The notes under the pieces: generated by a model | What the model saw: only the letters and a program-made list of their open reading frames with translations | Databases searched by the model: none | Told to the model about the DNA's origin: nothing | Made by a program: the position numbers and the translations under genes | Part shown: piece by piece, positions 43,749 through 51,706 of the stretch | Layout: each line of letters starts with the position of its first letter | Numbering within the stretch: position 1 is the first letter of the stretch | Assembly (NCBI RefSeq): GCF_018380615.1 | Contig: NZ_JAGYVZ010000015.1 | Span: forward strand, 93,201-157,200 | Direction of reading: 5' to 3' | From: Flavobacterium psychroterrae | GTDB lineage: Bacteria; Bacteroidota; Bacteroidia; Flavobacteriales; Flavobacteriaceae | DNA: 64,000 nt

Positions 43749-44351
43749 ATGCTTATCGATAACTTTATTGAAGATTTCTCAAAGACTTTTAGCGATTTAA
43801 ATCAATCAGAACCTTGGAATATTACAAATAATCTCAAAAATATAATCGAAAAAATGATTATAAATCTTGGAGATGATTATAAAATTGAAAATAATATTGC
43901 CATTCACAAATCAGCCACGATTGAAAATAATGTCACAATAAAAAGTCCGGCAATTATTGGCGCGGATTGTTACATTGGCGCAAATGCTTATTTTAGAGAA
44001 GGTGTTTATTTAGATCAATCGGTAAAAATTGGTCCTGGTTGCGAAATAAAAAGCAGCATTATTTGTTCTAATACAGCAATTGCTCATTTTAATTATATCG
44101 GAAATAGTATCATTGGCAGAAACATTAATTTCGAAGCAGGTTCAATCGCTGCAAATCACTATAATGAAAGAATAAATAAAAAGATATCAGTACTTTATAA
44201 TTCGGAAATTATAGAAACTAACTCTGATAAATTTGGATCTTTAATTGGTGATAACTCCAGAATTGGAGCAAATGCCGTATTATCTCCCGGCACAATATTA
44301 GTTAAAAATTCGATTGTAAAAAGACTGGAATTAGTTGAACAGGTGAAATAA
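43749..44351 (+). CDS. Left-handed beta-helix (hexapeptide repeat) protein
   Basis: A 200-residue cytoplasmic protein starting MLIDNFIEDFSKTFSDLN. From about residue 55 it shows hexapeptide turns (IHKSATIENNVTIKSPAIIG, IGADCYIGANAYFREGVYLD, GNSIIGRNINFEAGSIAANH), the left-handed beta-helix of acyltransferases, like the C-terminal domain of GlmU-type UDP-GlcNAc pyrophosphorylases. There is no N-terminal nucleotidyltransferase domain, so it might acylate a sugar nucleotide or only have a binding role. The upstream TTG start at 43680 lies in a repeat; the ATG at 43749 is preferred. Monocistronic. Confidence 0.82.
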   Translation: MLIDNFIEDFSKTFSDLNQSEPWNITNNLKNIIEKMIINLGDDYKIENNIAIHKSATIENNVTIKSPAIIGADCYIGANAYFREGVYLDQSVKIGPGCEIKSSIICSNTAIAHFNYIGNSIIGRNINFEAGSIAANHYNERINKKISVLYNSEIIETNSDKFGSLIGDNSRIGANAVLSPGTILVKNSIVKRLELVEQVK

Positions 44352-44410
44352 GATTATTCCGCAGAGATACAGAAAATCACACAGCGATTTTTTTAAATTT
44401 TGAATAAAAT

Positions 44411-44570
44411 CGAACCCCAGCGGGGTAATATATTTATAGAAACAACAAATTGATTCGATATAAAACCCCAGGGGGGTGAGATCTTTAACGCCTTAATATA
44501 TCGCTCCAATCGAGCTTAAAATAAAAAAACAATAAATTTTCTATAAATATGCCGCTCCAATGGAGCTTTA
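44411..44570. repeat. Compound palindromic element (ccccagcgggg / gctccaatggagc)
   Basis: Four small hairpins in a row: ACCCCagcGGGGT (44414-44426), ACCCCaGGGG (44465-44474), GCTCcaatcGAGC (44503-44515) and GCTCCaatGGAGC (44554-44566). TATTTATAGAAA (44431-44442) is exactly inverted as TTTCTATAAATA (44538-44549). The layout suggests a folded mobile repeat that might also end transcription of the neighbouring genes. Confidence 0.6.
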
Positions 44571-44601
44571 TTTCCAACATAAATGGCTATTACAAATACC
44601 C

Positions 44602-45351
44602 CTATTCTTTTATCACTTTAAAAGTTTCTACAAAATCACCTCTAGAAACTTTAAGCACATAAAATCCCGAAGATAAAGTCGAAACATCAATTTTACCATC
44701 TGTACTTTTACCTTTTAAAACCGAGACAGAATCAAAACTAAAAAACTCATAATCAAAATCAACAGAGCCAAAATTCTCCACTGAAATACTTGCAACAGCA
44801 GGATTAGGATAAACAAAAGGCTTTTTATTAATTGTAACTTCAGGTTGAACATTATTACAGGCACTCTCTAATAACGATGGCAAGTCAACCTCATCATATG
44901 CTAAAGTATAATTGAGTTCATTTGCTTGTCGGAACAGTTCGCAGGCTTTTTTGTATTTATGTTGATCGAGATAGATGATTCCGAGATTTTTCATCGCGTA
45001 AGAATTATTTTTATCCATTTCAAGCACATATTTCAAATCGGCAATTCCTTTATCTGATTCTCCAAGTTTATGATATATTAAACCACGCGTAGTTCTTAAA
45101 TCCCTTCCTCCATAAGCTGTGGTTCTGTTTATTATTTCTTTTTCATATTTAAAAGCTATTGTAATATTTTCCATCGCTTTTTGATAATCGCCCATATCGC
45201 TCAATAACCTGGCAAGTGCCCATCGTGCGTGGGGTGTTTCAGATTTTTCGGCTACAATTTTCTCTAAATAATGGCGTGCCAGATCGTTTAATTTTCGTTT
45301 GTTGCAACAAAGTTGCAAAATTATATAAAATGCGTAAATCATCAGGAGCAT
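44602..45351 (-). CDS. TPR protein with T9SS sorting domain, 3' fragment of a frameshifted gene
   Basis: Downstream part of a gene split by a frameshift. From about 45290 it encodes KLNDLARHYLEKIVAEKSE and further TPRs (YQKAMENITIAFKYEKE, KGIADLKYVLEMDKNNSYAM), then a linker and a type IX secretion C-terminal sorting domain (VYPNPAVASISVENF, GFYVLKVSRGDFVETFKVIKE). The first 17 or so residues of the open frame are out-of-frame reading of the upstream part, and the ATG at 45351 is not a likely start. The product would be secreted to the surface by the Por system, but the signal peptide lies in the other fragment. Confidence 0.7.
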   Translation of the reverse strand: MLLMIYAFYIILQLCCNKRKLNDLARHYLEKIVAEKSETPHARWALARLLSDMGDYQKAMENITIAFKYEKEIINRTTAYGGRDLRTTRGLIYHKLGESDKGIADLKYVLEMDKNNSYAMKNLGIIYLDQHKYKKACELFRQANELNYTLAYDEVDLPSLLESACNNVQPEVTINKKPFVYPNPAVASISVENFGSVDFDYEFFSFDSVSVLKGKSTDGKIDVSTLSSGFYVLKVSRGDFVETFKVIKE

Positions 45352-46030
45352 TCTTTATTGCCTTGTAGTAATAATTAAACGCAAAACTTTCCATTTCCAG
45401 CGATGCATAAATGCTTGCTAATCTGTCATAAAGTTTACTTCTAAAAACATCCCGCTTTTTCTCTAATGAATCTGTTAGTACAATATTTTTATTTTTTGGA
45501 TCTTTGTCAATAGAATATTCGACTTTTTTTAAATCTTCTAGCGCTAATGTTGTATTGCCAAGACTAATACTTAAAACACCCCGATTAAAAAGATCATTAA
45601 CTCTCGTGGGATTATAATTTGTTTTGACGTTAATCTCCGTCATTAATTTAAGCGCATTTTTAACCGTTTCTTCCTTGTCTTTATTAAAAGGCAATTTATG
45701 ATCTGTTCTACTTACTAATTTTCCATGCGAAAAATTCCAGGTTACCAGTTTTTCACCTTGTTTATTGAACTGAAAAGCATCTGAATCCTTTAACCCTTTA
45801 TCATCATAATAAAAAATCTCATTCAATTTTCCGTTAGAATAATAGGTTTTTGTACTGTCTGGCTTTTTATCCGGTCCAAACCAAATTTCAACCGAAACAA
45901 CATGGTCGTCATAAAAATAACGGGAAACATTTTCTGGCGTACTATTATTTTTTTCCTGACCTGAAAGTAAAACAGGCAGAAACAATAAACCAAAAATTAT
46001 TTTTTTATACTTGATAAGTTGATTTGTCAA
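45239..46030 (-). CDS. TPR protein, 5' fragment of a frameshifted gene
   Basis: Upstream part of the same gene. It has a signal peptide (GLLFLPVLLSGQ), a MORN/YwqK-like repeat (TKTYYSNGKLNEIFYYDDKG), then TPR helices ending LRILYNFATLLQQTK at about 45300, after which the frame reads IKRSGTPLFRENC and stops at 45239. Removing one base from the run of four T (plus strand 45292-45295) joins the reading to KLNDLARHYLEK of the other fragment and gives one protein of about 470 residues: signal peptide, MORN-like repeat, TPR array, T9SS sorting domain. Either a pseudogene, a programmed frameshift or a sequencing error. Confidence 0.75.
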   Translation of the reverse strand: MTNQLIKYKKIIFGLLFLPVLLSGQEKNNSTPENVSRYFYDDHVVSVEIWFGPDKKPDSTKTYYSNGKLNEIFYYDDKGLKDSDAFQFNKQGEKLVTWNFSHGKLVSRTDHKLPFNKDKEETVKNALKLMTEINVKTNYNPTRVNDLFNRGVLSISLGNTTLALEDLKKVEYSIDKDPKNKNIVLTDSLEKKRDVFRSKLYDRLASIYASLEMESFAFNYYYKAIKNAPDDLRILYNFATLLQQTKIKRSGTPLFRENCSRKI

Positions 46031-46069
46031 AGTTCACGGTTTAAATAGAAATCCAAATTACGGATAAAA

Positions 46070-47608
46070 TTATTTCTGTTCTACTAACAATTCTTTCAAA
46101 TCATTGGTTTTTAAAAATGCTGCAAAACGTCCGGACAATAGTAACATTTCACGTTCTTCGGGAGTAATTCTAAGTTTTGTTTCAACGTGCGATGCATATT
46201 CATATAGCATTAAAACTTGTTTTGCAGATAAATCCTTGAATTTTTCTTTGTCTAAAGTGGCAACAATTACAATTCCGTCTTTGTCCTTTTTAAAGGAATC
46301 TTCGCCAAATTTAGCAATCAGTTCCTGCTTGAAATTGGTATATAATTTGAACCAACTGCTCGATTCGTCATTTGTGTTTTTTAATTCAAACACTAAATCT
46401 TCATAATTATCGTCCTTTTCCATTTTCATTAAATAATCCCGAATCGTGGTAAAGCCAATAATCTGATAATTAGAAACCGGAATTTTATAACGCTCAAAAG
46501 TGTTTTCTATATCTTTATCAAAAGTCATATATCGCGTTTGAACCGTGTATAAAGAAGCGGTTTCAAACAACGAAATCAATCTGATTTTTGCGTCGCTTAT
46601 ATAGGGCGTTTTTTTCCCTTGTCCGAGGCAATCAATAAAAAGGGCTTTCTTGTTTTTGTCATTTACTTTTGTATCGTTATGAAGCAATTCGACCAACGTT
46701 TTATAACCCATATTATCAGATGCTCCGCCATCAACAATACACAAAATTTTATCCTGATTTTTTACGCCAAATTTCACTTTTGGCAAAACTCCCGGAAATG
46801 CTGAACTTGCCGTGATTGCATAAGTCACGGGGAAATTATAACCGTCGTTTACTTTATTTTCGTTCAAAACCATTTCGGCTTTATTGGGCGCCAAAGATGA
46901 ATTTAGATTCAAACCCCGAATAATATGTGGCATAAACGGAACACGTTCGCCATTATTAAAAGCAGTTCCATTCGCCACAAACATTGGTAAAGACGGAATC
47001 GTTTTACTATCCTTTGGAATAAAAAAATCCGACAACATCATTTGCGAATCAAACTTATTGACATTATCAGGATTTATGGCATCGTATTGCAAAATATCCG
47101 AATCAATGCGTTGTGTCATCGATATTTTATCGCCTTTTTCGTTTCGGCTATTGTTTAGTAAAGACAAAATATTTGCCGATTTATCGACATAATCTTTATA
47201 GGCATCGGCTTTAGAAAAGTAGAATTCATTGAAAGAGCAATTATCAAAAAACAGTTTATTCTTGAGAATCGTCAAATAATATCCTGCAGAAAAACAACCG
47301 CCGGAAACTGTAGAGAAATAATCAATTTCGTTTAAAAAGTTACGTTGCGAATTGGTTTCCTGAATTTCTTCTAATCCTAAAAGTACGCCCATACTAAAAA
47401 ACTGCGCTCGTGAACCACCGCCCGAAATCCCAATTCCCAAAGCAATATTTGGATTCTGAAACTTTTTATCCCGTTCCTGAACCGATTTATAATCGCTCAA
47501 CGAAACCGAAGGAATCGAATTATAATTAATCTCTGAAAAAAGGTTGATTTTGTTTTGAGAAAATCCTATTTGAAGAAAAAGCAATATTAGGCAGTATCTG
47601 TATTTCAT
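46070..47608 (-). CDS. Patatin-like phospholipase family protein
   Basis: A 512-residue exported protein (signal peptide ending LQIGFSQ). It has the patatin glycine-rich oxyanion-hole segment IGISGGGSRAQFFSMGVLLG at about residues 59-78, the nucleophile elbow DYFSTVSGGCFSAGYY at about 95-110, and the catalytic Asp in IVDGGASDNMGYKTL near residue 293. It should hydrolyse acyl esters of lipids in the periplasm or outside. C-terminal helices are not recognised. It is 39 bp upstream of the frameshifted TPR gene on the same strand. Confidence 0.88.
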   Translation of the reverse strand: MKYRYCLILLFLQIGFSQNKINLFSEINYNSIPSVSLSDYKSVQERDKKFQNPNIALGIGISGGGSRAQFFSMGVLLGLEEIQETNSQRNFLNEIDYFSTVSGGCFSAGYYLTILKNKLFFDNCSFNEFYFSKADAYKDYVDKSANILSLLNNSRNEKGDKISMTQRIDSDILQYDAINPDNVNKFDSQMMLSDFFIPKDSKTIPSLPMFVANGTAFNNGERVPFMPHIIRGLNLNSSLAPNKAEMVLNENKVNDGYNFPVTYAITASSAFPGVLPKVKFGVKNQDKILCIVDGGASDNMGYKTLVELLHNDTKVNDKNKKALFIDCLGQGKKTPYISDAKIRLISLFETASLYTVQTRYMTFDKDIENTFERYKIPVSNYQIIGFTTIRDYLMKMEKDDNYEDLVFELKNTNDESSSWFKLYTNFKQELIAKFGEDSFKKDKDGIVIVATLDKEKFKDLSAKQVLMLYEYASHVETKLRITPEEREMLLLSGRFAAFLKTNDLKELLVEQK

Positions 47609-47699
47609 TTTGGGCTCTTTTAATCTCTAAATTGCTCAATGCTAAATTAATGAAGTTATTTCAGAAAGTAATGAGAACACTTCATAAAGATTCCCTAAG

Positions 47700-48030
47700 T
47701 TTTTTAAAGAGATTAATTTAAATCGCGCAAAAACGCAAAGGCGCAAAGTTTTATTTTCTTTGCGCCTTTGTGTGAAATTTTGTAGACATGCAAACAACAA
47801 CTATGCGGGGCTTCGACTCCGCTCAGCCTGACAATATTGAGACAATAAACTTAGAATTTCTAAACCCTAATAATTATGCGCACTTAATCTTTGCGCTGAT
47901 GGATTAAAATCCATCTCTACAATATAAATCAAGCCAAAGGCTCTTTCTAAAAACCTTTGATCCTTTGAACCTCTGCCTCTTTGAACCTAAAAACCTTTGT
48001 TGCTTTGAACCTTTGTCCCTTTAAACCTCT
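47700..48030. repeat. Repeat-filled gap upstream of the DMP19-like gene
   Basis: Contains a hairpin from the ctttgcg family (ACGCAAAGGCGCAAAG at 47733-47748 pairing with CTTTGCGCCTTTGTGT at 47758-47773), the word gcttcgactccgctcag (47813-47829), a small palindrome gatggattaaaatccatc (47898-47915), and a run of aacctttg/ctttgaacct words (47948-48030). I see no gene in 47609-48037. Confidence 0.6.
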
Positions 48031-48037
48031 AAAAAAA

Positions 48038-48580
48038 CTAAGCTCTCTTAATTTCATGCCCAACATATTCCTCTAATGTAGCAAACATATCATCAACCGA
48101 AAGCACTTCAAAATCAGGATGATTCTTCAGGAAATCAGCATTTAGCGTAATCAGATTTTCTTCTATTTCATAAAAAGTATCATTGTTGAGTAAATCTCTC
48201 GTTGGGTTTACGCCTTCCAATTTTCCGCTAAGAAATTTATTCAGCTTAACGCTGCTCATTAATTTTACTTTTTTGCTTAGTTGCTGGAACAATTCCAGAT
48301 GTTTTTCGGCACCAATTAAAGCCAAACCTTCTTCAATAAGTTCATTCAATTCCTTATTCCAACCGGATTTATGCACAAACTGAGCAAAATTTCCTTCGGC
48401 GTATTGCGAATAGTAATAATCAAGATAATAACTCATCAAAGCATCTTCGTGAATAAACTCATCATCGACACCTTCCTCACGCATTAAATTGATTACCGAA
48501 ATATTTGAGTGAATCACATCCTGAAGATTTTCACTATTCATTGCCGTTTCAGAAATTATTATTCTACCGAATTCCTCCAT
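48038..48580 (-). CDS. DMP19-like (DUF4375) protein
   Basis: A 180-residue cytoplasmic protein. The central YYLDYYYSQYAEGNFAQFVH and GWNKELNELIEEGLALIGAEK match the DMP19/DUF4375 family, whose best known member is a Neisseria DNA-mimic protein; family members in other bacteria have unknown functions. The protein is rich in Glu and Asp. No partner gene is obvious; a small basic protein gene lies 68 bp upstream. Confidence 0.75.
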   Translation of the reverse strand: MEEFGRIIISETAMNSENLQDVIHSNISVINLMREEGVDDEFIHEDALMSYYLDYYYSQYAEGNFAQFVHKSGWNKELNELIEEGLALIGAEKHLELFQQLSKKVKLMSSVKLNKFLSGKLEGVNPTRDLLNNDTFYEIEENLITLNADFLKNHPDFEVLSVDDMFATLEEYVGHEIKRA

Positions 48581-48648
48581 TTTGATTTTTTTAGATATTG
48601 ATTTGCAAATTTCAGTTAAATAAAAACAGAAAAGAAATACAATCTGAT

Positions 48649-48819
48649 TTAAATAACATCAGATTCGTCGCTATTCTTTTTCTGATTCATTTTTGTAACC
48701 AAAGCTTTCAAACGCAATGCATGCGCTTTTTTCTCTTCCTGAATTTTGGCTTTTTTCTTATTTAGCAATTTGGTATGCAAAGCCTTGTTTTTGGTGTTTT
48801 TTTCGGGACCTTTTGCCAT
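48649..48819 (-). CDS. Small Lys-rich protein
   Basis: A 56-residue, very basic protein starting MAKGPEKNTKNKALHTKLLN, with KKKAKIQEEKKAHALRLKAL and a short acidic tail NSDESDVI. I have no family name for it; its charge would suit binding to nucleic acid or ribosomes. I chose the ATG at 48819; a longer frame to 48927 runs through a repeat (tcccgataactatcggga) and is not convincing. Confidence 0.6.
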   Translation of the reverse strand: MAKGPEKNTKNKALHTKLLNKKKAKIQEEKKAHALRLKALVTKMNQKKNSDESDVI

Positions 48820-48901
48820 GATTTTTGCTTTTAATTTACGTTTACAAAGATATGAAACTTGATACAAATAAATTCTTGGGCGTTTCCCTCCGGGTCGGGC
48901 T

Positions 48902-48920
48902 TCCCGATAACTATCGGGAC
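48902..48920. repeat. Short palindrome tcccgata...tatcggga
   Basis: TCCCGATA and TATCGGGA form a perfect 8-bp inverted repeat. Relatives occur at about 53698-53720 (cccgatagccatcggg) and 61171-61188, always between genes. Confidence 0.55.
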
Positions 48921-49002
48921 GCTGCAAGTCCTCGCACTTCCTTTTTACTTCTATTCCAATATCATTAAGTTAAGCTTTTAAAAAATAAAATCATTGCAAA
49001 TC

Positions 49003-49113
49003 AAATCCGTTTTTATCCGCGTTTTTACGAAGTAAATCTGTTTTATCCGCGTCAAAAATTAGACGCTGATTTTACTGATTCGCTAACGCAAAAACGCGGA
49101 TAAAAACGGATTT
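49003..49113. repeat. Inverted repeat, 27-bp arms (atccgtttttatccgcg)
   Basis: Arms 49003-49029 and 49087-49113 are complementary at 26 of 27 positions, separated by 57 bp that contain a third partial copy of ttttatccgcgt (49040-49051). No gene is seen in 48928-49230. Confidence 0.75.
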
Positions 49114-49230
49114 TTTCTAATTGCTTTCTTGATTAAACTGTTAAGTAATTTTATATATTTCATCTTAACTTAGTGACATTCGATGCTAGCCCTAACGCGA
49201 ACTCAGGATAAAATGACAAGATTGTATTGA

Positions 49231-49566
49231 TTAAACACTTTTAAAATCCGAAATAAGTATTTCATTAATTTCACTTAACATTTCAAATTCATCTAAAGGA
49301 AACATTTGGAGAACAGTTTCTAAAATAAGACTAACATTAATAGTAGAACTTTTTTGTGCTTCGTCAATTTTATGTACTTCGTTATCAAGCGCTAAAATGC
49401 ATAATTTTAACATGTTGGTAATTATACAACCAAGTTCATAATAATCTACTAACTCAATTTTAGCGGTGTGAAACTCCGTTTTGTCAGTAGATAAATTTAA
49501 AGTGGTACAATATCGGGCAGTTAATTTTCTAAGATTCTCTAAAATTTTAGTTTCTTTTGATTCCAT
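49231..49566 (-). CDS. Hypothetical protein divergent from an XRE regulator
   Basis: A 111-residue predicted cytoplasmic protein, helical throughout (MESKETKILENLRKLTARYC; YYELGCIITNMLKLCILALD), with no motif that I recognise. It is transcribed away from the XRE-type regulator at 49772 across a 205-bp AT-rich gap that could hold shared control sites. Codon use does not differ visibly from the neighbours. Confidence 0.7.
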   Translation of the reverse strand: MESKETKILENLRKLTARYCTTLNLSTDKTEFHTAKIELVDYYELGCIITNMLKLCILALDNEVHKIDEAQKSSTINVSLILETVLQMFPLDEFEMLSEINEILISDFKSV

Positions 49567-49759
49567 GTGTATGTTTTTATTGTATTATTGTTAATAGGTT
49601 TAATTTTTTCCATTCTTTATAATAAGAAAAATACTACTTTTGTTTAAGGTCGCAAGTAACCATTAGATTCTATTGTTAACAACAACTTATAATGGTTTAA
49701 TACAAATGAAAACTTGTGTTTAACTAAATAAAACAATAAATTTTTTAAAGAATTTTAAA

Positions 49760-49767
49760 TACCTTTG
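49760..49767 (+). promoter_or_regulatory. Predicted -7 box of the XRE gene (leaderless)
   Basis: TACCTTTG ends 4 nt before the ATG at 49772, the same box and the same distance as in front of panD. No TTG is visible 17-23 bp upstream. Confidence 0.35.
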
Positions 49768-49771
49768 AATT

Positions 49772-50167
49772 ATGAGTATAGCAACTAAACCAAAACATAT
49801 TGGGCGAAATATTAGCCGAATCAGAGAACTTCGAGGAATGAAACAAGAAGCACTTGCTTTTGCAATTGGTTTAAGCCAGCAATCTGTTTCTAATATTGAA
49901 GGAAGTGAAAATGTTGATGAAGAAAAATTAACTGCAATTGCTGAAGTTTTAGGCGTTTCTGCTGAGGCTATTAAAAATTATAGTGACGAAACAGTATTAA
50001 ATGTTATTAATAATACTTTTACTAGCAATGATAATTCGACTATAAATGGAGTAAACTTGCAACCCAATTTCAATCCTCTTGACAAAATACTTGAATTATA
50101 CGAACGTTTGGTTGAAGTCGAAAAAGAAAAAATTGAGTATTTAGAAAGATTATTAAAAGGTAAATAA
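49772..50167 (+). CDS. XRE-family helix-turn-helix regulator
   Basis: A 131-residue DNA-binding protein. The HTH_3 domain (about residues 10-70) reads RNISRIRELRGMKQEALAF then GLSQQSVSNIEGSENVDEEK, with the typical second and third helices. The C-terminal 40 residues form a likely coiled coil for dimerisation (EKEKIEYLERLLKGK). It is divergent from the hypothetical gene at 49231-49566 and ends at a strong terminator. Targets are unknown. Confidence 0.88.
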   Translation: MSIATKPKHIGRNISRIRELRGMKQEALAFAIGLSQQSVSNIEGSENVDEEKLTAIAEVLGVSAEAIKNYSDETVLNVINNTFTSNDNSTINGVNLQPNFNPLDKILELYERLVEVEKEKIEYLERLLKGK

Positions 50168-50190
50168 CCTTTTAAAATTATAATGATTGC

Positions 50191-50216
50191 AAAAAGAGAC
50201 TTACGAGTCTCTTTTT
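50191..50216 (+). terminator. Intrinsic terminator of the XRE gene
   Basis: AAAAAGAGACT (50191-50201) pairs perfectly with AGTCTCTTTTT (50206-50216). Confidence 0.85.
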
Positions 50217-50244
50217 AGTTTTAAACTAAGAAAACTAAGAAAAT

Positions 50245-50351
50245 CCGATAGCGCGGATTTACAATCCGTGCCCGCAACGATATGACAAAATCTTAAAAGC
50301 GCAATATTTTAAATCAGTTTGCGGGCACGGATTGTAAATCCGCGCTATCGG
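50245..50351. repeat. REP-like palindrome with perfect 33-bp arms
   Basis: Arms 50245-50277 (starting CCGATAGCGCGGATTTAC) and 50319-50351 (ending ATCCGCGCTATCGG) are perfectly complementary over 33 bp, around a 41-bp AT-rich centre. The arms are far richer in GC than the neighbourhood. Each arm itself holds a smaller palindrome-like core (gcggatttacaatccgtgc). It resembles REP/MITE elements mobilised by an external transposase. Confidence 0.85.
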
Positions 50352-50380
50352 TCGGCTTATTAGGAATCAAATACTTTATT

Positions 50381-50896
50381 ATGAAAGTAAAAATTATACT
50401 TATTTCATTAGTTTTATTATTTCTCTTTGGTTGTAAAAAAGAAGAAGAAGTGAACGAATTTCCTTTTGATAGTTTTGTTTTATCTTATTCAGGTTTACGA
50501 CATGTTGGTGCAATTAAGTTTACAAAAAGCGATACTGTTTATTTTCAAAGAAGATTTCCCGAACCAATTCAAAATTTTTACGCCATAATTCCAGCTGATA
50601 AAAAAACCAAGCTAAACAAATACCTTCAATCTTTAAATCTCAAAAAATTTGAATCTGAATACACACAAGAACATTTGTGTGATGGTGGAAGTTATCTAAT
50701 AAACGTGTCAAGTAACGGTAAGAATAAATCCATTTTGATATATGGAGGTACTGCTCCAAAAGAACTTTATAAATACGCTAATTTTTTAAGAAAATTTAAA
50801 GAAGAACTGAAGTTTATTGCAACCAAAAAAGTCATTGATTTTGGAGATTTAGGTCCTATCTTACCGCCGCCACTACCGCCATTAAAAACTGAATAA
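50381..50896 (+). CDS. Hypothetical lipoprotein
   Basis: A 171-residue predicted lipoprotein (lipobox LLFLFGC at about residue 18) with a compact mixed domain (VYFQRRFPEPIQNFYAII, LCDGGSYLINVSSNGKNK) and a Pro-rich end (GPILPPPLPPLK). I recognise no family. It ends 1 bp before the YdeI-like gene, so the two are probably cotranscribed. The REP-like palindrome lies 29 bp upstream of its start. Confidence 0.75.
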   Translation: MKVKIILISLVLLFLFGCKKEEEVNEFPFDSFVLSYSGLRHVGAIKFTKSDTVYFQRRFPEPIQNFYAIIPADKKTKLNKYLQSLNLKKFESEYTQEHLCDGGSYLINVSSNGKNKSILIYGGTAPKELYKYANFLRKFKEELKFIATKKVIDFGDLGPILPPPLPPLKTE

Positions 50897-50897
50897 A

Positions 50898-51455
50898 ATG
50901 AAACCAACCTTCTTCCCAAATCAAGAAAATTTCAGAGAATGGCTGGAAAAGCATCACCAAAATGAAACCGAATTATTGGTTGGTTTTTATAAAGTGAACA
51001 GCAAAAAACCGTCAATGTCGTGGTCAGAATCTGTAGATCAGGCACTTTGTTTTGGCTGGATTGATGGCGTTCGAAGATCTATAGATGACGAAAGTTATTC
51101 GATCAGGTTTACACCAAGAAAGAAATCCAGTATTTGGAGCGCGATCAACATCAAAAAAGTCGAAGATCTCACAAAAGCCGGATTGATGACTGAAGCAGGT
51201 GAAAAAGCTTTCGCATTAAGATCTAAAGAAAGATCCGGAATTTACTCGCACGAAAAAGAACCTTCAATTCTTGATCCGGATTTTGAGAAACAATTTAAAG
51301 CCAATAAAATAGCCTGGGAATATTTTAATACGCAAGCGCCATCGTACAAAAAAGTAATGATTCACTGGATTATGACGGCAAAACAGGAAAAAACCAGAAT
51401 TTCCCGACTTGAAAAAACAATAAATATAAGCGCAGAACAAAAACGAATGTTATAA
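50898..51455 (+). CDS. YdeI/OmpD-associated family protein
   Basis: A 185-residue cytoplasmic protein with the typical FREWLEKHHQNETELLVGFY start, ALCFGWIDGVRRSIDDESYS at about residues 48-67 and RFTPRKKSSIWSAINIKKVE at about 70-89; the C-terminal helix AKQEKTRISRLEKTI is also typical. The family has been linked to bacteriocin protection and to OmpD, but its biochemistry is not settled. Second gene of a pair with the lipoprotein. Confidence 0.88.
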   Translation: MKPTFFPNQENFREWLEKHHQNETELLVGFYKVNSKKPSMSWSESVDQALCFGWIDGVRRSIDDESYSIRFTPRKKSSIWSAINIKKVEDLTKAGLMTEAGEKAFALRSKERSGIYSHEKEPSILDPDFEKQFKANKIAWEYFNTQAPSYKKVMIHWIMTAKQEKTRISRLEKTINISAEQKRML

Positions 51456-51706
51456 AAAAAAGGAATGATTGTAACTTAGATCAAAATACAAACCTTAACT
51501 TTATTCTATCGAAAAATTGAAGCAAACGAAAGTTCTATCTCTGAATTATTTTTTTCACGCAGATTGAGCAGATTTTCTTTCTAATATTTGAATTTGATTT
51601 AAAATGCATAAAAAAGCAGGTTTCTATGCTCAAAACAATTAGATACAACGAGTAGCTTTTAATATGAACTTACATCACTTATATGGTGAAAAAACAACTA
51701 TAAATA

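Noticed and set aside
46884..47192. 102-codon frame antisense to the patatin gene
   Set aside because: Opposite to conserved patatin codons; nothing supports translation.
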